NCBI GenBank assembly: GCA_031257015.1
Contig: JAIRPK010000040.1
Location: 62,001 to 126,000 of the forward strand
Source of the DNA: Tannerellaceae bacterium
GTDB taxonomy: Bacteria; Bacteroidota; Bacteroidia; Bacteroidales; Tannerellaceae
Direction: 5' to 3'
DNA length: 64,000 nt
Of the stretch, positions 55,754 to 63,145 are shown one piece after another (position 1 is the stretch's first letter; each line of letters starts with the position of its first letter). The translations under genes were made by a program, and so were the position numbers. Below the pieces are notes generated by a model, which was not told where the DNA came from, ran no database searches, and saw nothing but the letters and a program-made list of their open reading frames with translations.

Positions 55754-58700
55754 ATGCTAAACAGATTCATAAAATACTTCCTGTACAACCGCCCCATCGC
55801 CATCATGGCTTTAATGCTCATCATCCTCTGGGGCATCGCCGTAGCGCCCTTCGACTGGCACGGCGGACTACTACCGGCCGACCCAGTCCCCGTTGACGCA
55901 ATCCCGGACATCGGCGAGAACCAGCAGATAATCGCTACCGAATGGATGGGGCGCTCGCCGAAAGATATTCAGGAACAAATCGCCTACCCGCTCGCCGCAT
56001 CGCTCCAGGGAATCCCAGGAGTGCGGACAATTAGAAGCTCATCAATGTTCGGCATGTCATTCATATACATCATCTTCGACGAAGGAACAGAGTTTTACTG
56101 GTCGCGCTCACGTATCCTCGAAAAACTAAACTCGCTACCCGAAGGACTGCTGCCGCAGGGAGTAAAACCAGCGCTGGGGCCAGACGCAACCGCACTCGGA
56201 CAAGTCTTCTGGTACACACTCGAAGGACGAAACCCAACAACAGGCAAACCCGCCGGAGGATGGAATCCTGACGAACTCCGAAGCATACAGGACTTTTACG
56301 TAAAATACGCGCTTTCCGCCGCAGCAGGCGTCGCCGAAGTCGCATCCGTCGGCGGTTTCGTAAAGGAATACCAGGTCGAAATCCATCCGGACGCAATGCG
56401 AGCCTACGGAGTATCAACTATGGACGTCATGAACGCAGTGCAGAAAAGCAATCTAGACATCGGAGCAGAAACCATCGAAATGAACATGGCAGAATACCTC
56501 ATCCGCGGCCTGGGATACATCAAAAACATCGCAGACATAGAAGAATCAGTCATCACATCCCGCAACGGAAGCCCCGTAAGAATCAAGGACATTGCAACAG
56601 TAAACTCAGGACCGGCGACGCGGCGCGGCGGACTTGACAAAGAAGGAGCCGAAGCCGCAGGAGGAGTCGTCGTCGCACGCTACGGCTCAAACCCCATGGA
56701 CGTAATTAATAATGTAAAAACCAAAATCGAAGAAATCTCCCCAAGCCTGCCACAAAAAACACTCCCGGACGGCTCCATCTCAAAAGTTACACTCGTCCCC
56801 TTCTACGACCGTTCGGGGCTGATTCGCGAAACTATCGGAACACTCGAAACCGCACTAAGGCACGAAATCCTGATCTGCATCATCGTCGTCATCGTCCTGG
56901 TCTTCAGACTACGCGCATCAATCGTCATCGCCGGACTACTCCCAGCAGCCGTCCTCTCGGCATTTATCATCATGAAATACACAGGCGTTGACGCAAACAT
57001 CGTCGCCCTCTCCGGAATAGCAATAGCAATAGGCGTAATGGTCGATGTCGGCATTGTCATTGTCGAAAACATCATCCGCCGGACCGATGCGAGCACCGAA
57101 TCTGTAAAGCGCGGCAAAGCTTTTGTCGATCTCGTACACGCAAGCGTTACAGAAGTCTCCGGCGCCATCTCAACAGGAATGTTAACGACGATAATCAGCT
57201 TCCTACCCGTGTTTGTCATGCAAGCACAAGAAGGCAAGCTCTTTCGACCGCTCGCCTGCACAAAAACATTCGCGCTGCTATCCGCCTTCCTCCTCGGATT
57301 CGCACTTCTACCAACAGTCGCTTATTACATTTTATCATTCCGCTTAAATCTAAAAGCAACATGGCTTAAAAAATCAGGCAAAATCGTCGGAAAAATCCCG
57401 ATACGCCGCATAAAAAATGCCGACACGTATCGGAACAAACGCCGATACGTACCGGAACAAAAGCCGATACGCATCGGAACAAATGCCGATACGTATCGGC
57501 GCATATTACGCAGCCTGTCGGATTTTATTATGCAACGTACCGGATTTTATCAAGCAGAAGAGCCAGGGGAAGCCCACCGCACAGATCTCCGCAGCAGGAA
57601 ACGCATCGCGAAGCCGGCGAAAGCGCTGCTGCGCCTGGCAACCCTTGCAGCTGCCATCACCTACCTGACCTCCGAATGGCTTCCGGCAGGAACAGGAGCA
57701 GGATTCGGCATAAATCTCGCCTTCGTCATCATTTCTATTGGAATAATACTCGGCGCACTGTGGACTTTGGTCGCATATTATGAGAAAATATTGCGCTGGA
57801 GCCTGGCGCACCGCTGGCTGTTTATGCTTCTCCCAGCCGCCACACTTGCCTGCGGCACATGGATATGGAGAGGGATGGGCGCGGAATTTATGCCATCTCT
57901 CGACGAAGGCTCGTTTCTGCTAATGCCAACAACTGCCCCGCACACGGGCATCGAGCAGAATCTGCGCCTGATCGAGGCGATTGACAAACGCATCTCCGCT
58001 ATCCCGGAAGTCGAAACAAGCGTCGGGAAATGGGGGCGCGTCAATTCGGCGCTCGACCCCGCACCGGCGCAAATGTTTGAAAACACGATTAACTATCGAC
58101 CGGAATATATGCTTGACAACGCCGGGCGCAGAATGAAATTCAAGGCGAACCGAGGCCGCTTCCTGCTGCGAACCGAAGGAGAAGGATTCGAGACGGCCAG
58201 CTGGGATTCACTCATCAATTCTCCCATCCACAGTTATCAATACCGCCTCATCCCAGACCCCGGAGGAGAGTATTTCCGTCAATGGCGCCCGCGAATTAAG
58301 AATACGGACGACATCTGGCAGGAGATAGTTAACGCATCGCACCTGCCGGGCATGACGTCGGCGCCGAAACTGCAGCCGATTGAAGCTCGCCTGGTTATGC
58401 TCTCGACCGGGATGAGGGCGGCGATGGGACTGAAAATATACGGGCCAGACCTCGAAAGTATTGAGCAGGGGGGCATCGCGCTGGAGGCAGCGCTGAAAGA
58501 TGCGCCGTCAGTGCTGCCGTCAACAGTGTTCTACGACCGCGCAGTCGGCGCTCCATACATCGAAATACGCCTGAACCGGAGAAGCATGGCGCGGCATGGC
58601 ATCACCGTCGCCGATTTGCAGGAAATCATACAGTCCGCCATCGGGGGAATGACGCTGACAACAACGGTCGAAGGACGGGAGCGTTATGCCGTCAGGCTGC

Positions 58701-59623
58701 GCTATCCGCGAGAGCTGCGCAACGACCCCGAAGCGCTTTCGAGAATTATCGTCCCGACGGCTGACGGGGCGCAAATCCCGCTCGGCGAAGTGGCCGACAT
58801 TGAATATACAAGGGGGGCGCAAATGATTCAGAGCGAGAACACTTTTCTCGTCGGTTATGTCATTTTTGACAAAAAAGCAGGCCGGGCGGAAGTAGATGTT
58901 GTGCAGGAAACGGGCAATATGTTGAAAGACAAACTTGCATCAGGCGAGCTGCAACTCCCGCCAGGCGTGTCGTACAAATTTGCAGGAAATTATGAACAGC
59001 AGCAGAGAGCGGCCAGGCGGCTGATGATCGTCATCCCGCTATGTCTGATTGCGATTCTGCTGGTTTTGTACATCCGCTTCCGGACGCTGACGGCATCGCT
59101 TATACATTTCTCCGGCGTCTTTGTCGCCTTTGCCGGGGGATTTATCCTGCTATGGCTGTACGCCCAGCCGTGGTTCATGGACTTTAGCATCGGCGGAGCC
59201 AACATAAGGGAGTTGTTCCGGATGCACCCGATTAACCTGAGCATTGCCGTATGGGTCGGATTCATCGCCCTGTTCGGCATCGCGACTGACGACGGCGTGC
59301 TGATGGGTACGTATATTCATGACACTTTCGCCGAACGCAAGCCGCAAACGCGCGAAGAAATCAGGGAAGCGGTCGTTCATGCAGGACTGAAGCGGGTTCG
59401 ACCGGCTGCGATGACGACGGCGACAACGCTCATAGCCCTGCTGCCAGTGCTGACATCTACCGGCAAAGGCGCGGACATAATGATTCCGATGGCTATTCCA
59501 ACTTTTGGCGGCATGTTGATTCAGAGCATGACGATGTTTGTCGTGCCGGTTTTACAATGCTGGTGGCGAGAAGGGGCAATCAAACGCAAGGCGGACAGCT
59601 CATCTGCAATTTTTGCCGAGTAA
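55754..59623 (+). CDS. CzcA/CusA-type heavy-metal efflux RND transporter
   Basis: The 1289-residue inner-membrane pump has the 12-helix RND layout: N-terminal helix (PIAIMALMLIILWGIAVAPF), two large periplasmic loops, GIAIAIGVMVDVGIVIVENI with the acidic residues of helix 4, and FGIATDDGVLMGTYIHD in helix 10. HME-RND proteins expel Zn, Co, Cd, Cu or Ag through a periplasmic adaptor and an outer-membrane channel; the metal cannot be decided here. No adaptor gene is adjacent; a TolC-type gene at 63146 belongs to a different, minus-strand transcript. The loop between helices 6 and 7 is long, as in other Bacteroidetes members, and contains an in-frame palindromic repeat array (residues about 548-585). 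Confidence 0.93.
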   Translation: MLNRFIKYFLYNRPIAIMALMLIILWGIAVAPFDWHGGLLPADPVPVDAIPDIGENQQIIATEWMGRSPKDIQEQIAYPLAASLQGIPGVRTIRSSSMFGMSFIYIIFDEGTEFYWSRSRILEKLNSLPEGLLPQGVKPALGPDATALGQVFWYTLEGRNPTTGKPAGGWNPDELRSIQDFYVKYALSAAAGVAEVASVGGFVKEYQVEIHPDAMRAYGVSTMDVMNAVQKSNLDIGAETIEMNMAEYLIRGLGYIKNIADIEESVITSRNGSPVRIKDIATVNSGPATRRGGLDKEGAEAAGGVVVARYGSNPMDVINNVKTKIEEISPSLPQKTLPDGSISKVTLVPFYDRSGLIRETIGTLETALRHEILICIIVVIVLVFRLRASIVIAGLLPAAVLSAFIIMKYTGVDANIVALSGIAIAIGVMVDVGIVIVENIIRRTDASTESVKRGKAFVDLVHASVTEVSGAISTGMLTTIISFLPVFVMQAQEGKLFRPLACTKTFALLSAFLLGFALLPTVAYYILSFRLNLKATWLKKSGKIVGKIPIRRIKNADTYRNKRRYVPEQKPIRIGTNADTYRRILRSLSDFIMQRTGFYQAEEPGEAHRTDLRSRKRIAKPAKALLRLATLAAAITYLTSEWLPAGTGAGFGINLAFVIISIGIILGALWTLVAYYEKILRWSLAHRWLFMLLPAATLACGTWIWRGMGAEFMPSLDEGSFLLMPTTAPHTGIEQNLRLIEAIDKRISAIPEVETSVGKWGRVNSALDPAPAQMFENTINYRPEYMLDNAGRRMKFKANRGRFLLRTEGEGFETASWDSLINSPIHSYQYRLIPDPGGEYFRQWRPRIKNTDDIWQEIVNASHLPGMTSAPKLQPIEARLVMLSTGMRAAMGLKIYGPDLESIEQGGIALEAALKDAPSVLPSTVFYDRAVGAPYIEIRLNRRSMARHGITVADLQEIIQSAIGGMTLTTTVEGRERYAVRLRYPRELRNDPEALSRIIVPTADGAQIPLGEVADIEYTRGAQMIQSENTFLVGYVIFDKKAGRAEVDVVQETGNMLKDKLASGELQLPPGVSYKFAGNYEQQQRAARRLMIVIPLCLIAILLVLYIRFRTLTASLIHFSGVFVAFAGGFILLWLYAQPWFMDFSIGGANIRELFRMHPINLSIAVWVGFIALFGIATDDGVLMGTYIHDTFAERKPQTREEIREAVVHAGLKRVRPAAMTTATTLIALLPVLTSTGKGADIMIPMAIPTFGGMLIQSMTMFVVPVLQCWWREGAIKRKADSSSAIFAE
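57397..57506 (+). repeat. Tandem array I, 22 bp unit, inside the czcA coding sequence
   Basis: Four good units start at 57419, 57441, 57463 and 57485, preceded by a degenerate one at 57397. The core GCCGATACGTATCGGC is a 16 bp perfect palindrome in the last unit, and the linker is AACAAA. The 22-base step moves the reading frame each time and restores it after three units, so the same DNA is read as NADTYRN, RRYVPEQ, KPIRIGT and again NADTYRR. The region falls in the cytoplasmic loop between membrane helices 6 and 7, where insertion is tolerated. Confidence 0.9.
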
Positions 59624-59717
59624 TGGAGATTAAAATGACAAGCGAAGCGATTTGACGAAATCCACAAATATGAACAAATTACCGTTCCAAGTAAGAACAT
59701 TAATCAAGCAATAGGAT

Positions 59718-60734
59718 ATGGACAATATGAAGAAGTACATAAAGCTGTACAAACAAAAGAGCGATGAGAACCTCAAAGAGTGGAAATATCGCTACCCGCC
59801 TCTTGACCAGACGGCCTTTGAGGAGGATAACAGGCGCGTTTATCGGGAGCATCTGCAAAAGAACGAGTGGCGGAATGAGATGATAAAGACGAAATTGTAT
59901 GTGAGTCTGCTGGATGCTACGAAAGAGTTTGGTTTCTTCGTCGCCTTTCAAAGCCGCGATTTCAAGATGCTGAACGATGTTTTGTATCAAACCTCGCGGC
60001 AGAACCTGTTGAACCAATGTATGACGGCCAGCGGCGGATGTTGCGCTCGCATTTTGTGGGACGCGCCGCGTTCATTTGCATGTAATGATTTCGAGGTTAT
60101 CGACTGCCTCTTCCCGAGGGAGAATCCGCTTTTTTCGGATGACAGCGCTTATTTGGACGTTTCGGCAAATCTGTTGCGCGTCCTTTACTATAATGAGTTT
60201 GAACAGCAAAGTGCGGCTGTTGGAAAAGCCAACTCTTTTCTGGAAAAGAAACACACGCTTTGGGCCAAGTATGTCGTATTATACTTTCTGGCACTGGTGA
60301 ACCGGGACGCCGAGCAGGCGAACAATTGTTTGCAGGAGTTATGTAAAGCTCATCAGAAAAAAGGCAAATTTTATGCGTCTGAGCTGGAGAAGTGCTTTGC
60401 CTCGGAAATTCATGGTTTTTACCGGCTTGCGAGAATAATTGACGGGGATTTCTTCAGCAAGCTGAAATATCCGAAGCACGACAGCTTCTTTTGCGAATTT
60501 GAGGAATGGCACAAGGAACAGAACTATCCCAAAGGCCAACTCTTCTATGTATATCCACCCGAAATGGATTACATAAACAGAATATTCGAGGCGCAAATGC
60601 CAAAAATTACGCTAAAAGAGACAAAAACCGGCGGACGCATCCGTATTTTTCCCGATGAGGAAAAATTTGCCGCTGACCTGACGGAAAATACGAAACGGGT
60701 TTGCAGCAGTGGCAAGCAACGCAGGGAGGAATGA
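59718..60734 (+). CDS. Unknown cytoplasmic protein, mostly helical
   Basis: I do not recognise this 338-residue protein. It has no signal peptide or membrane segment. It looks helical, with repeat-like segments rich in aromatic residues (ALVNRDAEQANNCLQELCKA; FYASELEKCFASEIHGFYRL). A weak resemblance in style to Imm49-type immunity proteins was considered, but I cannot support it. An alternative start is the ATG at 59727. It begins 94 bases after czcA and 52 bases before the zinc-ribbon gene, on the same strand, with no visible terminator between, so readthrough from czcA is possible. Cys-Cys in SGGCCARILW might bind metal. Confidence 0.65.
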   Translation: MDNMKKYIKLYKQKSDENLKEWKYRYPPLDQTAFEEDNRRVYREHLQKNEWRNEMIKTKLYVSLLDATKEFGFFVAFQSRDFKMLNDVLYQTSRQNLLNQCMTASGGCCARILWDAPRSFACNDFEVIDCLFPRENPLFSDDSAYLDVSANLLRVLYYNEFEQQSAAVGKANSFLEKKHTLWAKYVVLYFLALVNRDAEQANNCLQELCKAHQKKGKFYASELEKCFASEIHGFYRLARIIDGDFFSKLKYPKHDSFFCEFEEWHKEQNYPKGQLFYVYPPEMDYINRIFEAQMPKITLKETKTGGRIRIFPDEEKFAADLTENTKRVCSSGKQRREE

Positions 60735-60786
60735 TTCTTTACTTATCAAATTTACTTAGATCACAGAAACAAATCATAACAGCATT

Positions 60787-61056
60787 ATGAACAAACAGAA
60801 ACAGCAAAAGATGTGTCAAAGCTGCGGTATGCCGATGAGCCAAGACCCGCAAGGCGGTGGAACAAACACTGACGGCAGCGTGAACACCATGTATTGCAGC
60901 TATTGCTACCAAAACGGAGCTTTTACTTTCAACGGGACAGTCAGGGAGATGCAGGAGTTCTGCCGGAAAATCCTGATTGAAAAAGGCCATTCAAAATTCA
61001 CCGCATGGCTCTTCACAAGGGGGATGAGCCGCTTGGAACGCTGGAAGAAGCAGTAG
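60787..61056 (+). CDS. Small zinc-ribbon protein (zf-ribbon_2 type)
   Basis: The 89-residue protein starts with MCQSCGMPM (Cys10, Cys13) and has MYCSYCYQNGAF (Cys37, Cys40), a four-Cys zinc ribbon of the 'putative zinc ribbon' family that opens with C-Q-S-C-G-M-P. A helical C-terminal part (FCRKILIEKGHSKFTAWLFT) follows. The function of the family is not known. It lies downstream of the metal pump and an unknown gene and is followed by a terminator. Confidence 0.85.
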   Translation: MNKQKQQKMCQSCGMPMSQDPQGGGTNTDGSVNTMYCSYCYQNGAFTFNGTVREMQEFCRKILIEKGHSKFTAWLFTRGMSRLERWKKQ

Positions 61057-61089
61057 AGACAGGTGAGCTTTGACGGGCTTTTAACGGAT

Positions 61090-61130
61090 GCGGGAAGCCT
61101 CGGATTTAATTCGGGGTTTTCCGCAATTTT
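61090..61130 (+). terminator. Terminator after the zinc-ribbon gene
   Basis: The imperfect stem GCGGGAAGCC/GGTTTTCCGC (61090-61099 with 61115-61124), with a second inner stem TCGG..TTCGG, is followed by AATTTTTAT. Confidence 0.7.
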
Positions 61131-61319
61131 TATATGCAGGTGGATGCGGCAAAAGGCGGAGGTTTTCGGGTTTTCACCTGTTTGTTAGTTTTTTCTGCTC
61201 CTATTGTATCGGATTGTACATGCAAAGGGAAAAAAAGTTAGCAACATGAATTAGATAGTGAATATTTTGAGTACAATCGTGAATTTTCTCTATTGTGTTT
61301 ACATATATCTTTGCTGTGT

Positions 61320-61460
61320 GATTTAAAGGCTCTTATTTGAGCGGCAAACACACTCTAAAATGTATGTCTAACTTAAACAGAAAGGAGAAGTGAAACTTGG
61401 AATACAAAAGAAAGAATTGAATTAAAAACCGGGGAACCTTGCTCGATTCCCCGGTTTGTT
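61320..61460 (+). ncRNA. Candidate small RNA or micro-ORF unit
   Basis: A perfect TATCTTTG box (61306-61313) is followed after about 110 bases by an 11 bp terminator stem AAACCGGGGAA/TTCCCCGGTTT (61426-61436 with 61447-61457) and GTTT. Inside, AAAGGAG precedes a GTG that opens only 11 codons (VKLGIQKKELN). The unit could be a small RNA of about 140 bases or encode that micro-peptide. It lies alone in the 520-base gap between the zinc-ribbon gene and nadD. Confidence 0.45.
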
Positions 61461-61536
61461 TAAAGGGTTACTGATAAATTCATATAAACCTCAAGTGCAA
61501 TATTTGTTGTGTAATAATAATCATTCATGAGGAGAT

Positions 61537-61569
61537 GTCCTGCCTGAGAAGGTGGGACTTCTTTTTTTT
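61537..61569 (+). terminator. Second plus-strand terminator before nadD
   Basis: The stem GTCCTGCC/GGTGGGAC (61537-61544 with 61551-61558, two G-T pairs) is followed by TTCTTTTTTTT. It points away from nadD-yicC, so it ends plus-strand transcripts, or a second small RNA in 61460-61537. Confidence 0.7.
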
Positions 61570-61576
61570 ACATGTA

Positions 61577-62161
61577 TCATGATTGCACTTCTGCCGCATC
61601 ACTGCAGTAATAATATTCGCGTATGCCTTCCGGAATGAAGAAGCGGACGTCTTTGCCGTGCTCGTGAGCCTCGCGGATGAATAGTGAGGAAATCTCTATC
61701 AACGGGGCGTTGACCTTTCGCACATTTGAATATTCTGCCGGAATTCGAGCGTCATATCCCAGGCGGGGATATACCAAGATGCGATATTTGTTGATGATCT
61801 CCTGATAGTCCTTCCATTTGTCAAAGACTGACCAATTGTCCGCTCCGATGATGAATTGAAAACTGGCGTCGGGATAGGCTTGGTGTATGCAGCGCAACGT
61901 ATCGACCGTATATGACGGCTGGGGCATCGCAAACTCAAAATCACTGGCCTTGAACTTCCGGTAGCCGGCTATCGACCTGCGCACCATCTCTAAACGTACT
62001 CCTGCATCAAGCATCGCGGTGCGCGTCTTCATCGGGCTTTGAGGCGTGACGAGAAACCACAGCTCATCCATCTCTTCGTACTCGCTTATCCAATTGGCCA
62101 AAGCCAAGTGACCTATATGGACAGGATTGAAGGAGCCGGAAAAGAGACCGATCTGTTTCAT
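61577..62161 (-). CDS. nadD: Nicotinate-nucleotide adenylyltransferase
   Basis: The 194-residue enzyme makes deamido-NAD from nicotinate mononucleotide and ATP. The nucleotidyltransferase motif GSFNPVHIGHLAL (His15, His18) is at the N-terminus and the C-terminal ISSLFIREAHEHGKDVRFFI corresponds to the ISSTxxR motif. It starts 7 bases after yicC. In many Bacteroidetes gmk (guanylate kinase) lies between yicC and nadD; it is absent here. Confidence 0.95.
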   Translation of the reverse strand: MKQIGLFSGSFNPVHIGHLALANWISEYEEMDELWFLVTPQSPMKTRTAMLDAGVRLEMVRRSIAGYRKFKASDFEFAMPQPSYTVDTLRCIHQAYPDASFQFIIGADNWSVFDKWKDYQEIINKYRILVYPRLGYDARIPAEYSNVRKVNAPLIEISSLFIREAHEHGKDVRFFIPEGIREYYYCSDAAEVQS

Positions 62162-62168
62162 CTCATCT

Positions 62169-63041
62169 TTAAAGGATATTCAACACCTGTTCTTTTATCT
62201 GCTCAAGCTCGTCTTTCATGCGGACAACTATCTGCTGCATCTCCGCATGATTGCTCTTGGAACCGAGCGTATTTATCTCACGACCGATCTCCTGAGCAAT
62301 AAAGCCGAGCTTCTTCCCCTGACCATGCCCGCTATCCAATGTGCTGACAAAGTAGTCCAGATGGTTGTGCAGGCGAGTCTTCTCTTCATTGACGTCGAGC
62401 TTCTCGATATAGTATATCATCTCCTGCTCAAAGCGGTTTTTGTCGTAGTCCAGACTGGCCACTTTCTCAAGGTTCTCCATTATGCGTGTCTTTATCTTTT
62501 CTATCCGTTCGCCTTCATATTTCTCAATCTCTTTTATCTGCTCTTTAAGGGTATTGATCTTCAGAACGAAGAAATTGTAAAGCATTTGACCCTCCTGCAC
62601 GCGAAACTCCTTCAACCGGCTTATCGCAGAGATTATTAAACGGCGGATGGCTTCCCACTCCTGCTCATCTGCCTCGCTCGTATCATTCTGTATAACCTCC
62701 GGCAGACGGACAAGAAGCGAAAACCAATCCGCCGGCTCGGATATGCCCAATGAGGCAGACAAGTCCTTGATCCTGCAATAGTAGTTCTCCAGCATCCGGC
62801 GGTTGATCTGCGTCGGCAACTCCTTGCCAATATACTCCACCTGAATGGTTAAGTCTACCTTCCCACGCTCAAGCTCGGACATCAACAGGCTACGTACTTG
62901 CATCTCCTTCTCCTTATATAAATGTGGAATACGGGTGGAAAGATCAAATTGCTTGCTGTTTAAGGCCTTTATCTCTACTGTTATTTTCTTGTCTTCGAGT
63001 TCGACTGTTCCCTTGCCGAATCCGGTCATTGATTCTATCAT
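62169..63041 (-). CDS. yicC: YicC family endoribonuclease-like protein
   Basis: The 290-residue cytoplasmic protein begins MIESMTGFGKGTVELEDKKI and ends with RKIGFIAQEIGREINTLGSKSN-type sequence (KLGFIAQEIGREINTLGSKS), both family hallmarks (YicC N-terminal domain and DUF1732). E. coli YicC is an RNase involved in sRNA turnover. The middle is a long coiled helix. It heads an operon with nadD, and its promoter at 63062-63091 is perfect. Confidence 0.93.
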   Translation of the reverse strand: MIESMTGFGKGTVELEDKKITVEIKALNSKQFDLSTRIPHLYKEKEMQVRSLLMSELERGKVDLTIQVEYIGKELPTQINRRMLENYYCRIKDLSASLGISEPADWFSLLVRLPEVIQNDTSEADEQEWEAIRRLIISAISRLKEFRVQEGQMLYNFFVLKINTLKEQIKEIEKYEGERIEKIKTRIMENLEKVASLDYDKNRFEQEMIYYIEKLDVNEEKTRLHNHLDYFVSTLDSGHGQGKKLGFIAQEIGREINTLGSKSNHAEMQQIVVRMKDELEQIKEQVLNIL

Positions 63042-63061
63042 GTTTTATGCTGTATTTTTTA

Positions 63062-63091
63062 CAAAAGTAGTCCTTTTTCCTGCCTTTGCAA
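63062..63091 (-). promoter_or_regulatory. Promoter of yicC-nadD
   Basis: TTG (63091-63089), a 19-base spacer and TACTTTTG (63069-63062) on the minus strand match the Bacteroidetes promoter, 20 bases before the start codon. Confidence 0.8.
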
Positions 63092-63145
63092 CAAGCAGGG
63101 GAATGCAGCATACTTGATTTTAACAGCCACAATCCCCCGAATGTC

